Of a stretch of DNA of 64,000 bases, positions 41,102-50,076 are shown one piece after another. Under the pieces are notes generated by a model that worked only from the letters and a program-made list of their open reading frames with translations, was not told where the DNA came from and searched no databases. Source of the stretch: NaphS2 sp964588535 (GTDB taxonomy: Bacteria; Desulfobacterota; DSM-4660; Desulfatiglandales; Desulfatiglandaceae); NCBI GenBank assembly GCA_964588535.1, contig CAZPQA010000003.1, positions 11,206 to 75,205 of the forward strand. The letters run 5' to 3'. The translations under genes were made by a program, and so were the position numbers. Positions within the stretch are counted from its first letter, which is position 1, and each line of letters starts with the position of its first letter.

Positions 41102-43153
41102 ATGAAAGACTTGAATCGCGTTCTATTAACCGCAAGACATCGTCTGTTCCATGTTGCATTCGCATTGCTTTTTCTGGTTGCCCTTCCGGCAAGTGCTTAT
41201 TCTTTTCAATTCGTGGATGATGGGGGTAAAACCATTGAGATCACCCAACCACCCGCACGGGTGGTCTCCCTGGTGCCGTCCATCACCGAAATACTTCACA
41301 AAATCGGCGCAGGCGATGCGGTCAAAGCCGTCACCTACCACGACGTCTATCCAGCCACCAATGCCGGTAGACAAATCGTCGGAGGCTATTTTTCTCCGTC
41401 CCTAGACGTGATTGAGGCTGAAAAGCCAGACCTTATCTTTATTTCCGATCTTCACGAAGGAGTTAAGGAACACTTTAAAAATAGTAATTGCCTGCTTGTT
41501 GAGCTTGAAACAAAGTCAATTGAAGACAGCCAGAAAAAGATTCTGCTATTGGGGAAAATCTTCAACAAAGAAAAACAAGCTCAAACCCTGGTTCAGGCCA
41601 TAAACGATCAATTGCAAACCATTGCCCGAAAAGTGGAACGGATCCCTACAGGAAAACGACAACGGGTCATTCGGCTGATGGGCCGCAACAAGGTAATGAC
41701 GCCGGGGGACGGATCTTTTCAAAATGAGATGATCCGGGCTGCCGGCGGCATTCCACCTCAGTTGGGCAGAAAGGGCGCTGTGACCCCTATCACCAAAGAG
41801 GAATGGATAAAGTTCAACCCTCAGGTCATATACGGATGCGGCGGAGATCGGAAGACCGCCAAGGCCTTTTTCAATCGCCCGGGATGGAAGGAAGTGGATG
41901 CCGTCAAAAACGGTCGGATCTTTTATTTCCCATGCGAGCTTACCTGCCGGGCTTCCACCAATACCGGTCACTTCGTAAGCTGGCTTTCAGCCAGAATCTA
42001 TTCGAACCTTTTTTCCAAAAAGGAGTTTCAGATCTCGGACGGGAAAATACTCAGAACCCGAAAAATTTCCCTTGACCTGAACTATGTGAAGGGCGCACGA
42101 ATCATTTACAGCAACATCAATGATTTTTTAAATAAAACCCTTGTGATTGACTTTAGCCACCCCATGGAGATACTTTCGACCCTTGAAGGAAAAAGAACGG
42201 GAATTCAAACCGCGGGCAATCATTATTCCCCACCGCCATGCTGGGCCATCGAGCACCAAAGAGGGTTGGCACAGTCGCGTGCCCTGATTTACAGTGTTAT
42301 CGAAGTGTCGGCGGATACTTCTTCCTTTCTTTTCACCGGCGCTGATATGGATCACCTCGCCGTCATTCATAAACAATTTAAAGACATGAAAGTCTATGCC
42401 CTGGTCACTGCCGGGGTAAAATCAAATGCGCTCAGAATGGGTAAGGATGAAGGAAAATATTATGAGCCGGGAACCATAAACATCATCCTTCTATCCAACA
42501 TGAAGCTCACCCCCCGCGCCATGACCCGGGCCATCATCAGTGCAACTGAAGCCAAAACAGCGGCTTTGATGGATCTGGATGTGAGGAGCACCGTCGCCCC
42601 CAGGCGTTACCAGGCCACGGGTACGGGAACCGACAATATTCTGGTGGTCCAGGGAACAGGGACCCCTATCAAACTTGCCGGCGGCCACTCCAAGATGGGG
42701 GAACTCATCGCCAGGGCCGTATACCAGGGGGTCCAGAAAGCGGTTTCCAAACAAAACAAACTTGTGGCGGGGCGCAATATTTTCCAACGTTTGCAGGACA
42801 GGCACATCAGCCTCTATGAACTGGTTTCCGAGGCTCAGTGCGACTGCATGGCCAAAAAAGGGCAAGCAAGCATTGCCCTTGAAGAGGTTCTTATGATGCC
42901 GCGCTATGCCGGATTTGTACAAGCCGCCTTTGCATTGAGCGACAATTACCGGAGGGGTCTGATCATCGATCTTTTGAGCTATCAACTCTGGTGCAAAACC
43001 GTGGCCGAAGAGATCGCCGGCAGAGAAATTCCCCAGTTCAGGGACCTCGTTGAAGCGGAGAATATGCCTGTGCCACTGAAGATGTCTCTGAACGCTTTGT
43101 TAAATGGTATTTCTTTTAGAGCTGAAAGCTCAAAGCTGAAAGCTCAAAACTGA
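41102..43153 (+). CDS. cbiZ: exported BtuF-CbiZ fusion: corrinoid-binding and amidohydrolase
   Basis: A 683-residue protein with a signal peptide (HVAFALLFLVALPASAYSF). Residues 35-310 are a BtuF/FhuD-type binding domain (PPARVVSLVPSITEILHKIG, EAEKPDLIFISDLHEG). Residues 350-600 fit CbiZ adenosylcobinamide amidohydrolase (VTAGVKSNALRMGKD, GTGTDNILVVQG, AGGHSKMGELIARAVYQG). CbiZ remodels salvaged cobamides by cutting off the nucleotide loop. A secreted binding-plus-CbiZ fusion would allow capture and remodelling outside the cytoplasm. First gene after the riboswitch. The extreme C-terminus (ESSKLKAQN) is encoded by a repeat. Confidence 0.82.
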   Translation: MKDLNRVLLTARHRLFHVAFALLFLVALPASAYSFQFVDDGGKTIEITQPPARVVSLVPSITEILHKIGAGDAVKAVTYHDVYPATNAGRQIVGGYFSPSLDVIEAEKPDLIFISDLHEGVKEHFKNSNCLLVELETKSIEDSQKKILLLGKIFNKEKQAQTLVQAINDQLQTIARKVERIPTGKRQRVIRLMGRNKVMTPGDGSFQNEMIRAAGGIPPQLGRKGAVTPITKEEWIKFNPQVIYGCGGDRKTAKAFFNRPGWKEVDAVKNGRIFYFPCELTCRASTNTGHFVSWLSARIYSNLFSKKEFQISDGKILRTRKISLDLNYVKGARIIYSNINDFLNKTLVIDFSHPMEILSTLEGKRTGIQTAGNHYSPPPCWAIEHQRGLAQSRALIYSVIEVSADTSSFLFTGADMDHLAVIHKQFKDMKVYALVTAGVKSNALRMGKDEGKYYEPGTINIILLSNMKLTPRAMTRAIISATEAKTAALMDLDVRSTVAPRRYQATGTGTDNILVVQGTGTPIKLAGGHSKMGELIARAVYQGVQKAVSKQNKLVAGRNIFQRLQDRHISLYELVSEAQCDCMAKKGQASIALEEVLMMPRYAGFVQAAFALSDNYRRGLIIDLLSYQLWCKTVAEEIAGREIPQFRDLVEAENMPVPLKMSLNALLNGISFRAESSKLKAQN

Positions 43154-43185
43154 AATTAAAATATACGCGGTTAGCTTTGAGCTTT
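43125..43185. repeat. GCTGAAAGCTC-type repeat with 13-bp inverted arms
   Basis: AAAGCTCAAAGCT (43125-43137) and AGCTTTGAGCTTT (43173-43185) are perfect inverted arms 35 nt apart; the left side also holds two tandem copies of GCTGAAAGCTCAAA. The left arm extends the coding end of the BtuF-CbiZ gene. Possibly a dispersed extragenic repeat or an mRNA hairpin. Confidence 0.6.
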
Positions 43186-43207
43186 ACGCTTTTAAGGAGC
43201 AAGTTTT

Positions 43208-44002
43208 ATGAACTCTCTTTTCTGTTTTGCACTTTTCTCATGGTTGTCGATCTCCATTATCCTTTTTTCGACGTCGGCCGCCGCCGAAGATCCATCAGCC
43301 ACCAACGTCAAGCAGACCGCTGAAAAGGCGGTTGAAGTGCGGCGTGAAAGCCAGAAGCTGGCGGACAGTTGGGCCAAAGAAGAGGCGGATCTCCTCTTGG
43401 AGACCCAAGCCCTCGAGCAGGAATTGGCGACGCTTAAATGGCGAAGAGAAAAGACCACCACGTATATGAAAGACCTTGAAGATAAGATGACCACCCTGAG
43501 AGCAAAAGAGCAGGCGGCCGATGAAATCCGAAATGAGCTGGAGCCCTTTCTGGACCAAACCCTTCAAGAATTGAAAGAATTTGCTGAAAACGACCTCCCC
43601 ATGCTGGCGGAAATGCAGGCCCCGCGGCTCAGCTCCGCCGAGGCAATTCTCAACAACGCGGACGCAAACATCGTACAAAAAACACGAAGCCTGCTGGAAG
43701 CGACCACCCAGGCCCTGGAATACGGCTACTTTCCGGAGCCGGATGAGGCTGAAATTGAAATTGACGGAAGGTTGATCCGCGTTCAGCGACTGAACGTGGG
43801 CCGTCTCGCTCAGTTTGCCCTCAGTGGTGACGCCCGGGATGCCTGGAAATGGCAGCGGGAAATGGGCCGCTACGAACCTGTTCCCAACTTTGCCAGGTCC
43901 ATTCAGGAGGTCATCCAGATTACACAACGCTCCCGCCTGGTCTCATTGGTGGAATTGCCTGTAGGGCCGCCCGAGGAACTCGAGGAGGAGGTAAGCCAGT
44001 GA
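43208..44002 (+). CDS. DUF3450-family periplasmic protein
   Basis: A 264-residue protein: signal peptide (FCFALFSWLSISIILFSTSAAA), a long coiled coil (about 30-140, rich in EEADLLLETQALEQELATLK) and a small domain with IDGRLIRVQRLNVGRLAQFAL. DUF3450 proteins usually precede ExbB in TonB2-type operons (TtpC-like). It overlaps the next gene by 4 bp. Probably part of a TonB energising complex in the periplasm. Confidence 0.75.
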   Translation: MNSLFCFALFSWLSISIILFSTSAAAEDPSATNVKQTAEKAVEVRRESQKLADSWAKEEADLLLETQALEQELATLKWRREKTTTYMKDLEDKMTTLRAKEQAADEIRNELEPFLDQTLQELKEFAENDLPMLAEMQAPRLSSAEAILNNADANIVQKTRSLLEATTQALEYGYFPEPDEAEIEIDGRLIRVQRLNVGRLAQFALSGDARDAWKWQREMGRYEPVPNFARSIQEVIQITQRSRLVSLVELPVGPPEELEEEVSQ

Positions 44003-45402
44003 AATATGTACTCTGCCTCATATGCCTGGCTTTCCTGCCCGCAGGGACCTCAGCCCAGGAAGAAAAATTCAAAGCGGTGGCCCGGGAAGTTCGTGAAGAC
44101 TTAGGAGAAGCCCGGAAAGAAAAGGTGTTAACCCGGGTAGAAGCGGCCCAACAACGCACAAGCCTTAAAAAAGAGATCAAACACCTTAAAGAGCGGATCA
44201 AACAGGAAAATTCGGCACTTGAGGCTGATGAAAAGCGCCTTGAAGCCATGCGGGAAGAACGCCTTGAACTGGAACGCACGATTCGCGCCCACACAGGCCA
44301 CATGAAGGAACTGGATGCGGTTTTGCGGGATTTTGCACGTGATTTTTCAGGGCTTTCGGAGCGATCCCCCTACTCCGCTGAAGAGCCGGAACGGTTGGCG
44401 ATCCTTAAAGACTTTCTGAACACAGAAAAGGTCCTTGGAATACAGAATATTCGGACCCTGGTAGCACTGGCCTTTGAGGACATGGCAGCCTCAGCGAAAA
44501 TTATTAAACGCAAGGGGACCGTTGTTGATCGTCAGGGCCGGGAAGTGGAAAGCGATATCATACGGCTGGGAAATCTCACGGCCATTTACCGCGAAAACGG
44601 GAATGTCGGTTATCTCAACATGAGCCCCGCTTCCGAGCGTCTTCTGGCGGCGGCATCGCCCGGATGGGGCGTGCGGAGAAATCTCAAAACCTATTTTGAT
44701 GGAGATGCAAATGCGGTTTACATGGATATTTCGGGGGGCGTTGCCGTAAAACAATTGTCACGGCAAACCACCCTCTGGGAACAGATTCAAAGCGGCGGAC
44801 TGCTCATCTGGCCCATCCTTTTCGTGGGCCTGGTGGCTGCCATACTGGTGCTGGAGCGGCTCTTTTTTCTGGGCAGGGTCAGCCAGAAAACAGACAAGCT
44901 CATGACCCATGTGACGGAACTGGTGGAAGCGGGCGATTACAAGGGGGCCATGCAAACAGCAGAATCCCAGTCCGGACGTCCCACTGGTAACGTTCTAAAG
45001 GCGGGACTTGAACAACAGGGACAGCCCCGGGACATCATCGAAAGCAGCCTGGCCGAGGCCATCCTTAAGGAAACCCCCCGCCTGGAACGATTTCTCCCCG
45101 CACTCAAAGTGCTGGCCGCCATCGCCCCCCTTCTGGGTCTTCTGGGAACCGTCACCGGAATGATCAACACCTTTCATGTCATTACCGTTCACGGGACCGG
45201 AGACCCACGGCTTATGGCCGGCGGCATCAGCGAAGCGCTCATCACCACCCAGTTGGGTCTGGCCGTGGCCATCCCCATATTGGTCATTACCGCCCTTTTG
45301 GGACGAAAAGCGAGTCGCATCGCCTCGGATATGGAGGAAAAAGCCATGGCTTTGATCGCTGCCCTGTTGAGAGACCAGAGGCTCCCCAATGGAAGCGCTT
45401 GA
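43999..45402 (+). CDS. exbB: long ExbB-type proton channel with periplasmic domain
   Basis: A 467-residue protein, GTG start at 43999 with GAGGAGG upstream. It has a signal peptide, a coiled-coil periplasmic domain (about 20-245), a membrane segment near GLLIWPILFVGLVAAILVLE and a C-terminal MotA/TolQ/ExbB domain (LLGLLGTVTGMINTFHVI, GISEALITTQLGLAVAIPI). Such extended ExbB proteins (TtpC-like) occur in TonB2 systems. Works with the short ExbB, ExbD and TonB encoded next. Confidence 0.85.
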   Translation: MKYVLCLICLAFLPAGTSAQEEKFKAVAREVREDLGEARKEKVLTRVEAAQQRTSLKKEIKHLKERIKQENSALEADEKRLEAMREERLELERTIRAHTGHMKELDAVLRDFARDFSGLSERSPYSAEEPERLAILKDFLNTEKVLGIQNIRTLVALAFEDMAASAKIIKRKGTVVDRQGREVESDIIRLGNLTAIYRENGNVGYLNMSPASERLLAAASPGWGVRRNLKTYFDGDANAVYMDISGGVAVKQLSRQTTLWEQIQSGGLLIWPILFVGLVAAILVLERLFFLGRVSQKTDKLMTHVTELVEAGDYKGAMQTAESQSGRPTGNVLKAGLEQQGQPRDIIESSLAEAILKETPRLERFLPALKVLAAIAPLLGLLGTVTGMINTFHVITVHGTGDPRLMAGGISEALITTQLGLAVAIPILVITALLGRKASRIASDMEEKAMALIAALLRDQRLPNGSA

Positions 45403-46033
45403 AAGCATATGGGTCTCTATTTGGACCGGAGGCCCCGTGATGGCCCCCCTGATCGTGGTCTCCGTCTGGATGTGGCACCTGATCGCTCTGAAGGTTCTGT
45501 GGGTGTTCCGCGTTCGGCGAAATCAGGTTAAAATGTCCCAGGCCATTGAATATATGTCAGCCGTAAAATCCGCCTTCTCTAATGAAAAGGGGTCTAATGA
45601 CCAAGGGCCCAATGACAAGGGACCTAAAGGCGAAGCCCTCGCCTATTTTCTCGGGAGCCGTCATTTCGACCCCGAAAGCGATCGGATTATGTGGGAAGCG
45701 GCCGTCCAGAGACAGATATCTCCTTTGAATCGCCACATGACCGCCATACTGATTCTGGCCGCGGTAGCGCCTCTGTTGGGGCTGCTGGGCACCGTCACGG
45801 GAATGGTGGACACCTTCCGGGTGATCGGTGTAGAGGGCACGGGCAATCCCCAGGCCCTGGCATCGGGCATCAGGGAAGCGCTGATCACCACCCAGACAGG
45901 ACTTCTGATCGCCATCCCCGGACTACTGGTGGGTCAAACCCTTCGCAAACAGATCAGGAATATTCGAGGCGACCTCATGATATTCTATCGTGCCGTGGAT
46001 CAATGGCTGGAAAGGAGGCAGGGTAATGTTTAG
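45389..46033 (+). CDS. exbB: ExbB-type proton channel, short form
   Basis: A 214-residue ExbB with three membrane helices and the LLGLLGTVTGMVDTFRVI and IREALITTQTGLLIAIPG motifs. A Gly/Asn/Asp-rich insert (NEKGSNDQGPNDKGPKG, about 63-79) comes from three 15-bp repeats and is absent from ordinary ExbB. It overlaps the long ExbB gene by 14 bp and ExbD by 8 bp. Confidence 0.9.
   Translation: MEALESIWVSIWTGGPVMAPLIVVSVWMWHLIALKVLWVFRVRRNQVKMSQAIEYMSAVKSAFSNEKGSNDQGPNDKGPKGEALAYFLGSRHFDPESDRIMWEAAVQRQISPLNRHMTAILILAAVAPLLGLLGTVTGMVDTFRVIGVEGTGNPQALASGIREALITTQTGLLIAIPGLLVGQTLRKQIRNIRGDLMIFYRAVDQWLERRQGNV
45578..45622 (+). repeat. three 15-bp in-frame repeats inside exbB
   Basis: TCTAATGAAAAGGGG, TCTAATGACCAAGGG and CCCAATGACAAGGGA follow each other. 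Each adds five residues of cytoplasmic loop to ExbB without breaking the frame. Confidence 0.7.
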
Positions 46034-46451
46034 AGTCGGCAGCAGTCTCGGGAGCATGAACAAGCAAGATTCGGGTGATGCCGAAATCAACATGGCACCC
46101 CTCATCGATATGATTTTCATTCTCCTGATCTTTTTCCTGGTGACCGCCACTTTTGTCAGGGAATCCGGAGTAGAGATTCAAAGACCCGAAGCGGCATCCG
46201 CCCAAACCAAAGACGCGGCCGGCATCTTTATCGCCGTCACTCAGGATGGGGGCATCTTTATCGATAAAACCATGGTAGATTTACGAAGCGTACGGGGTAT
46301 TGTGGAGCAGTTTCTCCTGGAAAACCCGTCTGGCGCCGTCATGCTTGAGGCGGACCGTAACAGCATGACCGGTCGAATGGTTCATGTCCTGGACCAATGT
46401 CGAATGGCGGGCGCCGAAAATATAGCCGTATCAACGGTCAGGGGTGAATAA
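46026..46451 (+). CDS. exbD: ExbD-type stator protein
   Basis: A 141-residue protein with one membrane helix containing the protonated Asp (INMAPLIDMIFILLIFFLV, about 22-40) and a periplasmic domain. Start ATG 46026 overlaps exbB by 8 bp; TonB follows with a 1-bp overlap. Forms the pmf-driven complex with the ExbB proteins. Confidence 0.92.
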   Translation: MFRVGSSLGSMNKQDSGDAEINMAPLIDMIFILLIFFLVTATFVRESGVEIQRPEAASAQTKDAAGIFIAVTQDGGIFIDKTMVDLRSVRGIVEQFLLENPSGAVMLEADRNSMTGRMVHVLDQCRMAGAENIAVSTVRGE

Positions 46452-47233
46452 TGAGTGTCGCCCGAGGCATACCCAAAACCAACCGGCTCGTGTATCGCGC
46501 GGCCGTTGCCTTGATATTGTCCCTGCTTGTCAATGCGGCTATTTTTACCATAGCCCCTGTGCTTCTGGACAGACGTGTCATGTCGGAATTTTCCAGACAC
46601 GCGCTGTTGAACCTCATGATGCCCCTGCGACCCAAAATACCGGAACCCGAAATCAACGAGCCTGAACTTCTGGAAGAATTACCGCAACTGGAGCTGGTGC
46701 CCATGGAAAATGAAATACCGGCCGAACTCCTGGACCCGCCTGAACTTGCGCCCCCTGAACTGGAAATGCCCCAAGTGGAACCCCCACCATTGTCCCCGCC
46801 CACGCCCGAAGTCCCCACTCTGGAAATCGACATAAAATCTCTATCCGCGTCATCAGTTCCTCTGGCCGTCAACGTGCCCCGAACCATTGCCAAAGCCCCC
46901 ACAATAGAGCAAACCGCGCCAAGGATGGCTGAAAACCGCGAATATTCCATGGGAGAAGTGGATTCGAAACCGGGGGTTCTGGGGCAGGCACTACCCCCCT
47001 ATCCCCACAGGGCCCGTCGAAGGGGGGTCGAGGGTTGGGTAAAGGTTCGCTTTCTGGTGACTAAGGATGGTCAAGTGCGAAACCTGACGGTTTTACAGGA
47101 ATCTCCCACAGGCGTCTTTCACAAAACCGTCATGCGCACCGTGCCCCGATGGCGCTTCAAACCGGCTCGAAAAGACGGACGATCCGTTGATGTATGGGTG
47201 GAACAGACCATCAATTTCAGGTTGGAAAAATGA
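46451..47233 (+). CDS. tonB: TonB-family energy transducer
   Basis: A 260-residue protein: one membrane helix (ALILSLLVNAAIFTIAPVLL), a Pro/Glu-rich linker (about 55-120) and a C-terminal TonB domain (YPHRARRRGVEGWVKVRFLV, VPRWRFKPARKDGR, about 185-260). It passes pmf energy to TonB-dependent outer-membrane receptors. No BtuB-like receptor is in the window, so its client lies elsewhere. Confidence 0.92.
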   Translation: MSVARGIPKTNRLVYRAAVALILSLLVNAAIFTIAPVLLDRRVMSEFSRHALLNLMMPLRPKIPEPEINEPELLEELPQLELVPMENEIPAELLDPPELAPPELEMPQVEPPPLSPPTPEVPTLEIDIKSLSASSVPLAVNVPRTIAKAPTIEQTAPRMAENREYSMGEVDSKPGVLGQALPPYPHRARRRGVEGWVKVRFLVTKDGQVRNLTVLQESPTGVFHKTVMRTVPRWRFKPARKDGRSVDVWVEQTINFRLEK

Positions 47234-48831
47234 TCAAAAATTTGGCCATCACAAGCCTGATCATCATATTCACGCTTCTGGGAAACAACGTTTCAGCGGG
47301 AGACTGCCCAAAGGATCCTTTACCCGTTGCACCGGAGCTTCACCGTGTTCTGACCCACGCGGAAAAAGAAATGGAAGAGGGCCGCAATCAAAAAGCCCTG
47401 AGCCTGTTGGCAGATTATGCACGTAAAAACGGTTCAAATGCACATCCTCAACTCCCTTTTCTAAAGGGGCTTGTCAATTATCGGCTCAAGCGCTTTAACA
47501 ATTCGGAGACTTTTTTTAAAGAGGCCGTCAAACTCGACCCCTGTTTTGGTGAAGCCTGGCAAAACCTCGCCGCCGTCCGGTACCAGCAGAAGCGCCCCGC
47601 CGAGGCGGCCGAAGCCATAACCAGAGCCTTTTCACTGATACGGCCTGAAAATCCCGATCTTCAATACCAGGCTGCCGTATTTTGGCTCATGGCCAAAGAG
47701 ACGAAAAAAGCCATTTCTCTGCTCAAAGGGTTGTGTGCAAGGCCCAACCCGTCTCCCCGGTGGCGCACCGCTCTGGCCCATGTTCTGGAAACATTGGAAA
47801 AAAACGACAAGGCCGCCAAGGTCCTTGCCAGCAGGAACGTCGCGGGAAAAGCCTCGGCCAACAGTTTCAGATCAGCCCTCCTGCATCTTAAGGAAGACGC
47901 TCCCCAAAAGGCGCTTCCCATCCTTAAAAAACTTGCAGCAAACGCCAATCCCAACGCCCAATGGCTCATCGTCCTGGCCTCGACCCTGGACAGGCTCAAC
48001 AGACCGAAGGAAGCTTCAGAGGTTATGGAAAAGGTGGATTTAGACGCGCCTGCTCTATCCGCTAAAATACGATTTCAAGTCGCCATTTTCTGGCTGAAAC
48101 ACGACCACCCAAAGCGCGCCCTTCACTTGCTGGAAACAATGGCCAAGAATCCACACGCCTCTAAAAGCTGTCGCGTAGCACTTATCGAGGCCCTGGTGAG
48201 AACGGGCAAACCCCAAGCGGCAAATGCCACGCTAAAGGGGCTCCTGGACCGATACCCGCAGGATGAACAAATCTGGCGGCTTGCCGCCTGGATAGCCATT
48301 GAACAAGAGGATTATGGGAAAGCCGCGGCGGACCTGGAAGTGGCCTTCCGCCTTGATCCGCCGAAACACGGGGGCTGGAAACGATTGGGAAACCTCTACC
48401 GACTTGCGGGCGTGCCGCGCAAGGCCGCTGAAGCCTATATCCGTGCCTTCGGGGAAACACCCACCGCCAGAGACCTTGATCTACTGGCGTCTACCCACAC
48501 GGAAGCCCATCAAATGGAATACGCCATCGCCGCCGCGACCCAGGCCGCAAAGCTAGCACCCACAGCCAAACGATTCTCCCGCCTGGGTCGGATGTATATC
48601 AAACAACGGGATTTCGCAAAGGGAATGGCAGCATTTCAGAAAGCGGCACAACTTGACGACCAGGGAGGGATTAACAGCCTGCGGCTCGGATACGCCGCCT
48701 GGGAACTGGATCAGCTCGCTTCCGCTAAAACCGCTTTCCAATCGGTCCTTCGAAAAGCAGATTCCGGGAGTCAAACGGCATCCAGAGCATCCCGGGCTCT
48801 CAAAACAATCAATCAGATGATGAAAAAATAA
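47230..48831 (+). CDS. secreted TPR protein of the TonB operon
   Basis: A 533-residue protein with a signal peptide (LAITSLIIIFTLLGNNVSAG) and tandem tetratricopeptide-like helices throughout (e.g. GEAWQNLAAVRYQQKRPAEAAEAI, given here by position 108-131; KRFSRLGRMYIKQRDFAKG). DUF3450-type TonB operons typically end with such a TPR protein (TtpC/TPR partner). It overlaps tonB by 4 bp. Likely a periplasmic scaffold. Confidence 0.8.
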   Translation: MIKNLAITSLIIIFTLLGNNVSAGDCPKDPLPVAPELHRVLTHAEKEMEEGRNQKALSLLADYARKNGSNAHPQLPFLKGLVNYRLKRFNNSETFFKEAVKLDPCFGEAWQNLAAVRYQQKRPAEAAEAITRAFSLIRPENPDLQYQAAVFWLMAKETKKAISLLKGLCARPNPSPRWRTALAHVLETLEKNDKAAKVLASRNVAGKASANSFRSALLHLKEDAPQKALPILKKLAANANPNAQWLIVLASTLDRLNRPKEASEVMEKVDLDAPALSAKIRFQVAIFWLKHDHPKRALHLLETMAKNPHASKSCRVALIEALVRTGKPQAANATLKGLLDRYPQDEQIWRLAAWIAIEQEDYGKAAADLEVAFRLDPPKHGGWKRLGNLYRLAGVPRKAAEAYIRAFGETPTARDLDLLASTHTEAHQMEYAIAAATQAAKLAPTAKRFSRLGRMYIKQRDFAKGMAAFQKAAQLDDQGGINSLRLGYAAWELDQLASAKTAFQSVLRKADSGSQTASRASRALKTINQMMKK

Positions 48832-48846
48832 TAAGGAAATTTACCC

Positions 48847-49971
48847 ATGACCATCAAATCGAATTCAGAATATATGCACGGCGGGGTCCCCAAAACCGAC
48901 ATGCAGCGGCTGGACGTTGCCGAGAGACGGGTTCTGGACTTCAGCGTCAATCTTAATTTTTTTGGGCCGCCCCCCATCATAGAAGAAAAATGGCCGGAAT
49001 TGTTTGAAACCATCGAGCAATACCCCAGTGTGAGCGGGGATGGCGTAGCCCGGTACTATCAGTCTGTCTGCGGGGTGTCCCTTCATAATTTCCTGGCTGG
49101 GAACGGTTCCACTGAATTGATCTATCTCGTCGCCAGAGTGATCGGATATCAGCGGGCCGCTATCATAACCCCTTCATTTCACGACTATGAACGGGCATCG
49201 CTTTTGGCAGGAGCCCAAGTGATTCGGTGCCCCCTCTCACCCCACAATGGTTTCGCGCTCCCTCGAAAAGAAGATCTGATCGGGATGCTGAGGGATGTTG
49301 ACGCTCTCTGGATCGCGAGACCCAACAACCCCACGGGCAACTTGTTTGAAAAAAACCTGGTCCTGGAACTGGCCGACCAATTTCCTGAAAAATGGTTTAT
49401 CGTTGATGAGGCTTTTGTGCAATTCCTTGATGATTGGAAAAAGAGAAGTCTTCTCACGGAAAAACCTAAAAGCAATGTTCTGGTACTCAACTCACTCACA
49501 AAGTTCTACGCCGTGGCCGGTCTTCGTCTTGGCGGAATAGTGGGGCACGAGAACGTCATCTCCCGAATGAAACGCGCCAAAGAACCCTGGGCCATCAATG
49601 GAATCGCCGATCGGGTGGCATCGCTTCTCTCAGAGTGCACTGATTATGATGAAAAAAGCCGGCTTGCCATCAATGGGGAAAAGGAAAGGGTTTTTAGTGC
49701 CCTCAAAGATATGGATGGCATCCTCCCGTTTCCGCCTTCCGTCAACTACATTTTATGCCAATGGCTCAAAACCGATAACCTGGACCACCTGCTGGCCCAT
49801 CTATTGGCCAATGGCGTGTACATCCGGGACTGCCGGAATTTCCCGGGGCTTGAAAAAAACTACTTTCGCCTGGGTCTCAGGATCCCGGAAGAAAATGATC
49901 GCCTTCTTTCGCTTATCTCATCGTTTGAAGGGCCTTATCAGCTTCCTGGTGGAAGCGTCCCTCCAGAATGA
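48847..49971 (+). CDS. cobD: CobD-like class I/II aminotransferase (threonine-phosphate decarboxylase type)
   Basis: A 374-residue PLP enzyme of the HisC/CobD group. YMHGGVPK at the start recalls the HGG motif of CobD; RPNNPTGN, FIVDEAFVQF and the PLP-lysine motif LNSLTKFYAVAGLRLGG (Lys about 218) are present. CobD makes aminopropanol phosphate for the cobamide nucleotide loop. Its place in the riboswitch operon supports CobD over histidinol-phosphate aminotransferase; sequence alone does not settle it. Confidence 0.65.
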   Translation: MTIKSNSEYMHGGVPKTDMQRLDVAERRVLDFSVNLNFFGPPPIIEEKWPELFETIEQYPSVSGDGVARYYQSVCGVSLHNFLAGNGSTELIYLVARVIGYQRAAIITPSFHDYERASLLAGAQVIRCPLSPHNGFALPRKEDLIGMLRDVDALWIARPNNPTGNLFEKNLVLELADQFPEKWFIVDEAFVQFLDDWKKRSLLTEKPKSNVLVLNSLTKFYAVAGLRLGGIVGHENVISRMKRAKEPWAINGIADRVASLLSECTDYDEKSRLAINGEKERVFSALKDMDGILPFPPSVNYILCQWLKTDNLDHLLAHLLANGVYIRDCRNFPGLEKNYFRLGLRIPEENDRLLSLISSFEGPYQLPGGSVPPE

Positions 49972-50076
49972 AAAGGCTGAAAAGCCTGAAAAGGAGCGGA
50001 AGGTCAGAAAGACCCGGAAAACACGTGAACCCAGAACCGAAAAGCCAGTACAGGAGGAGACATCATCGGCAAATTC

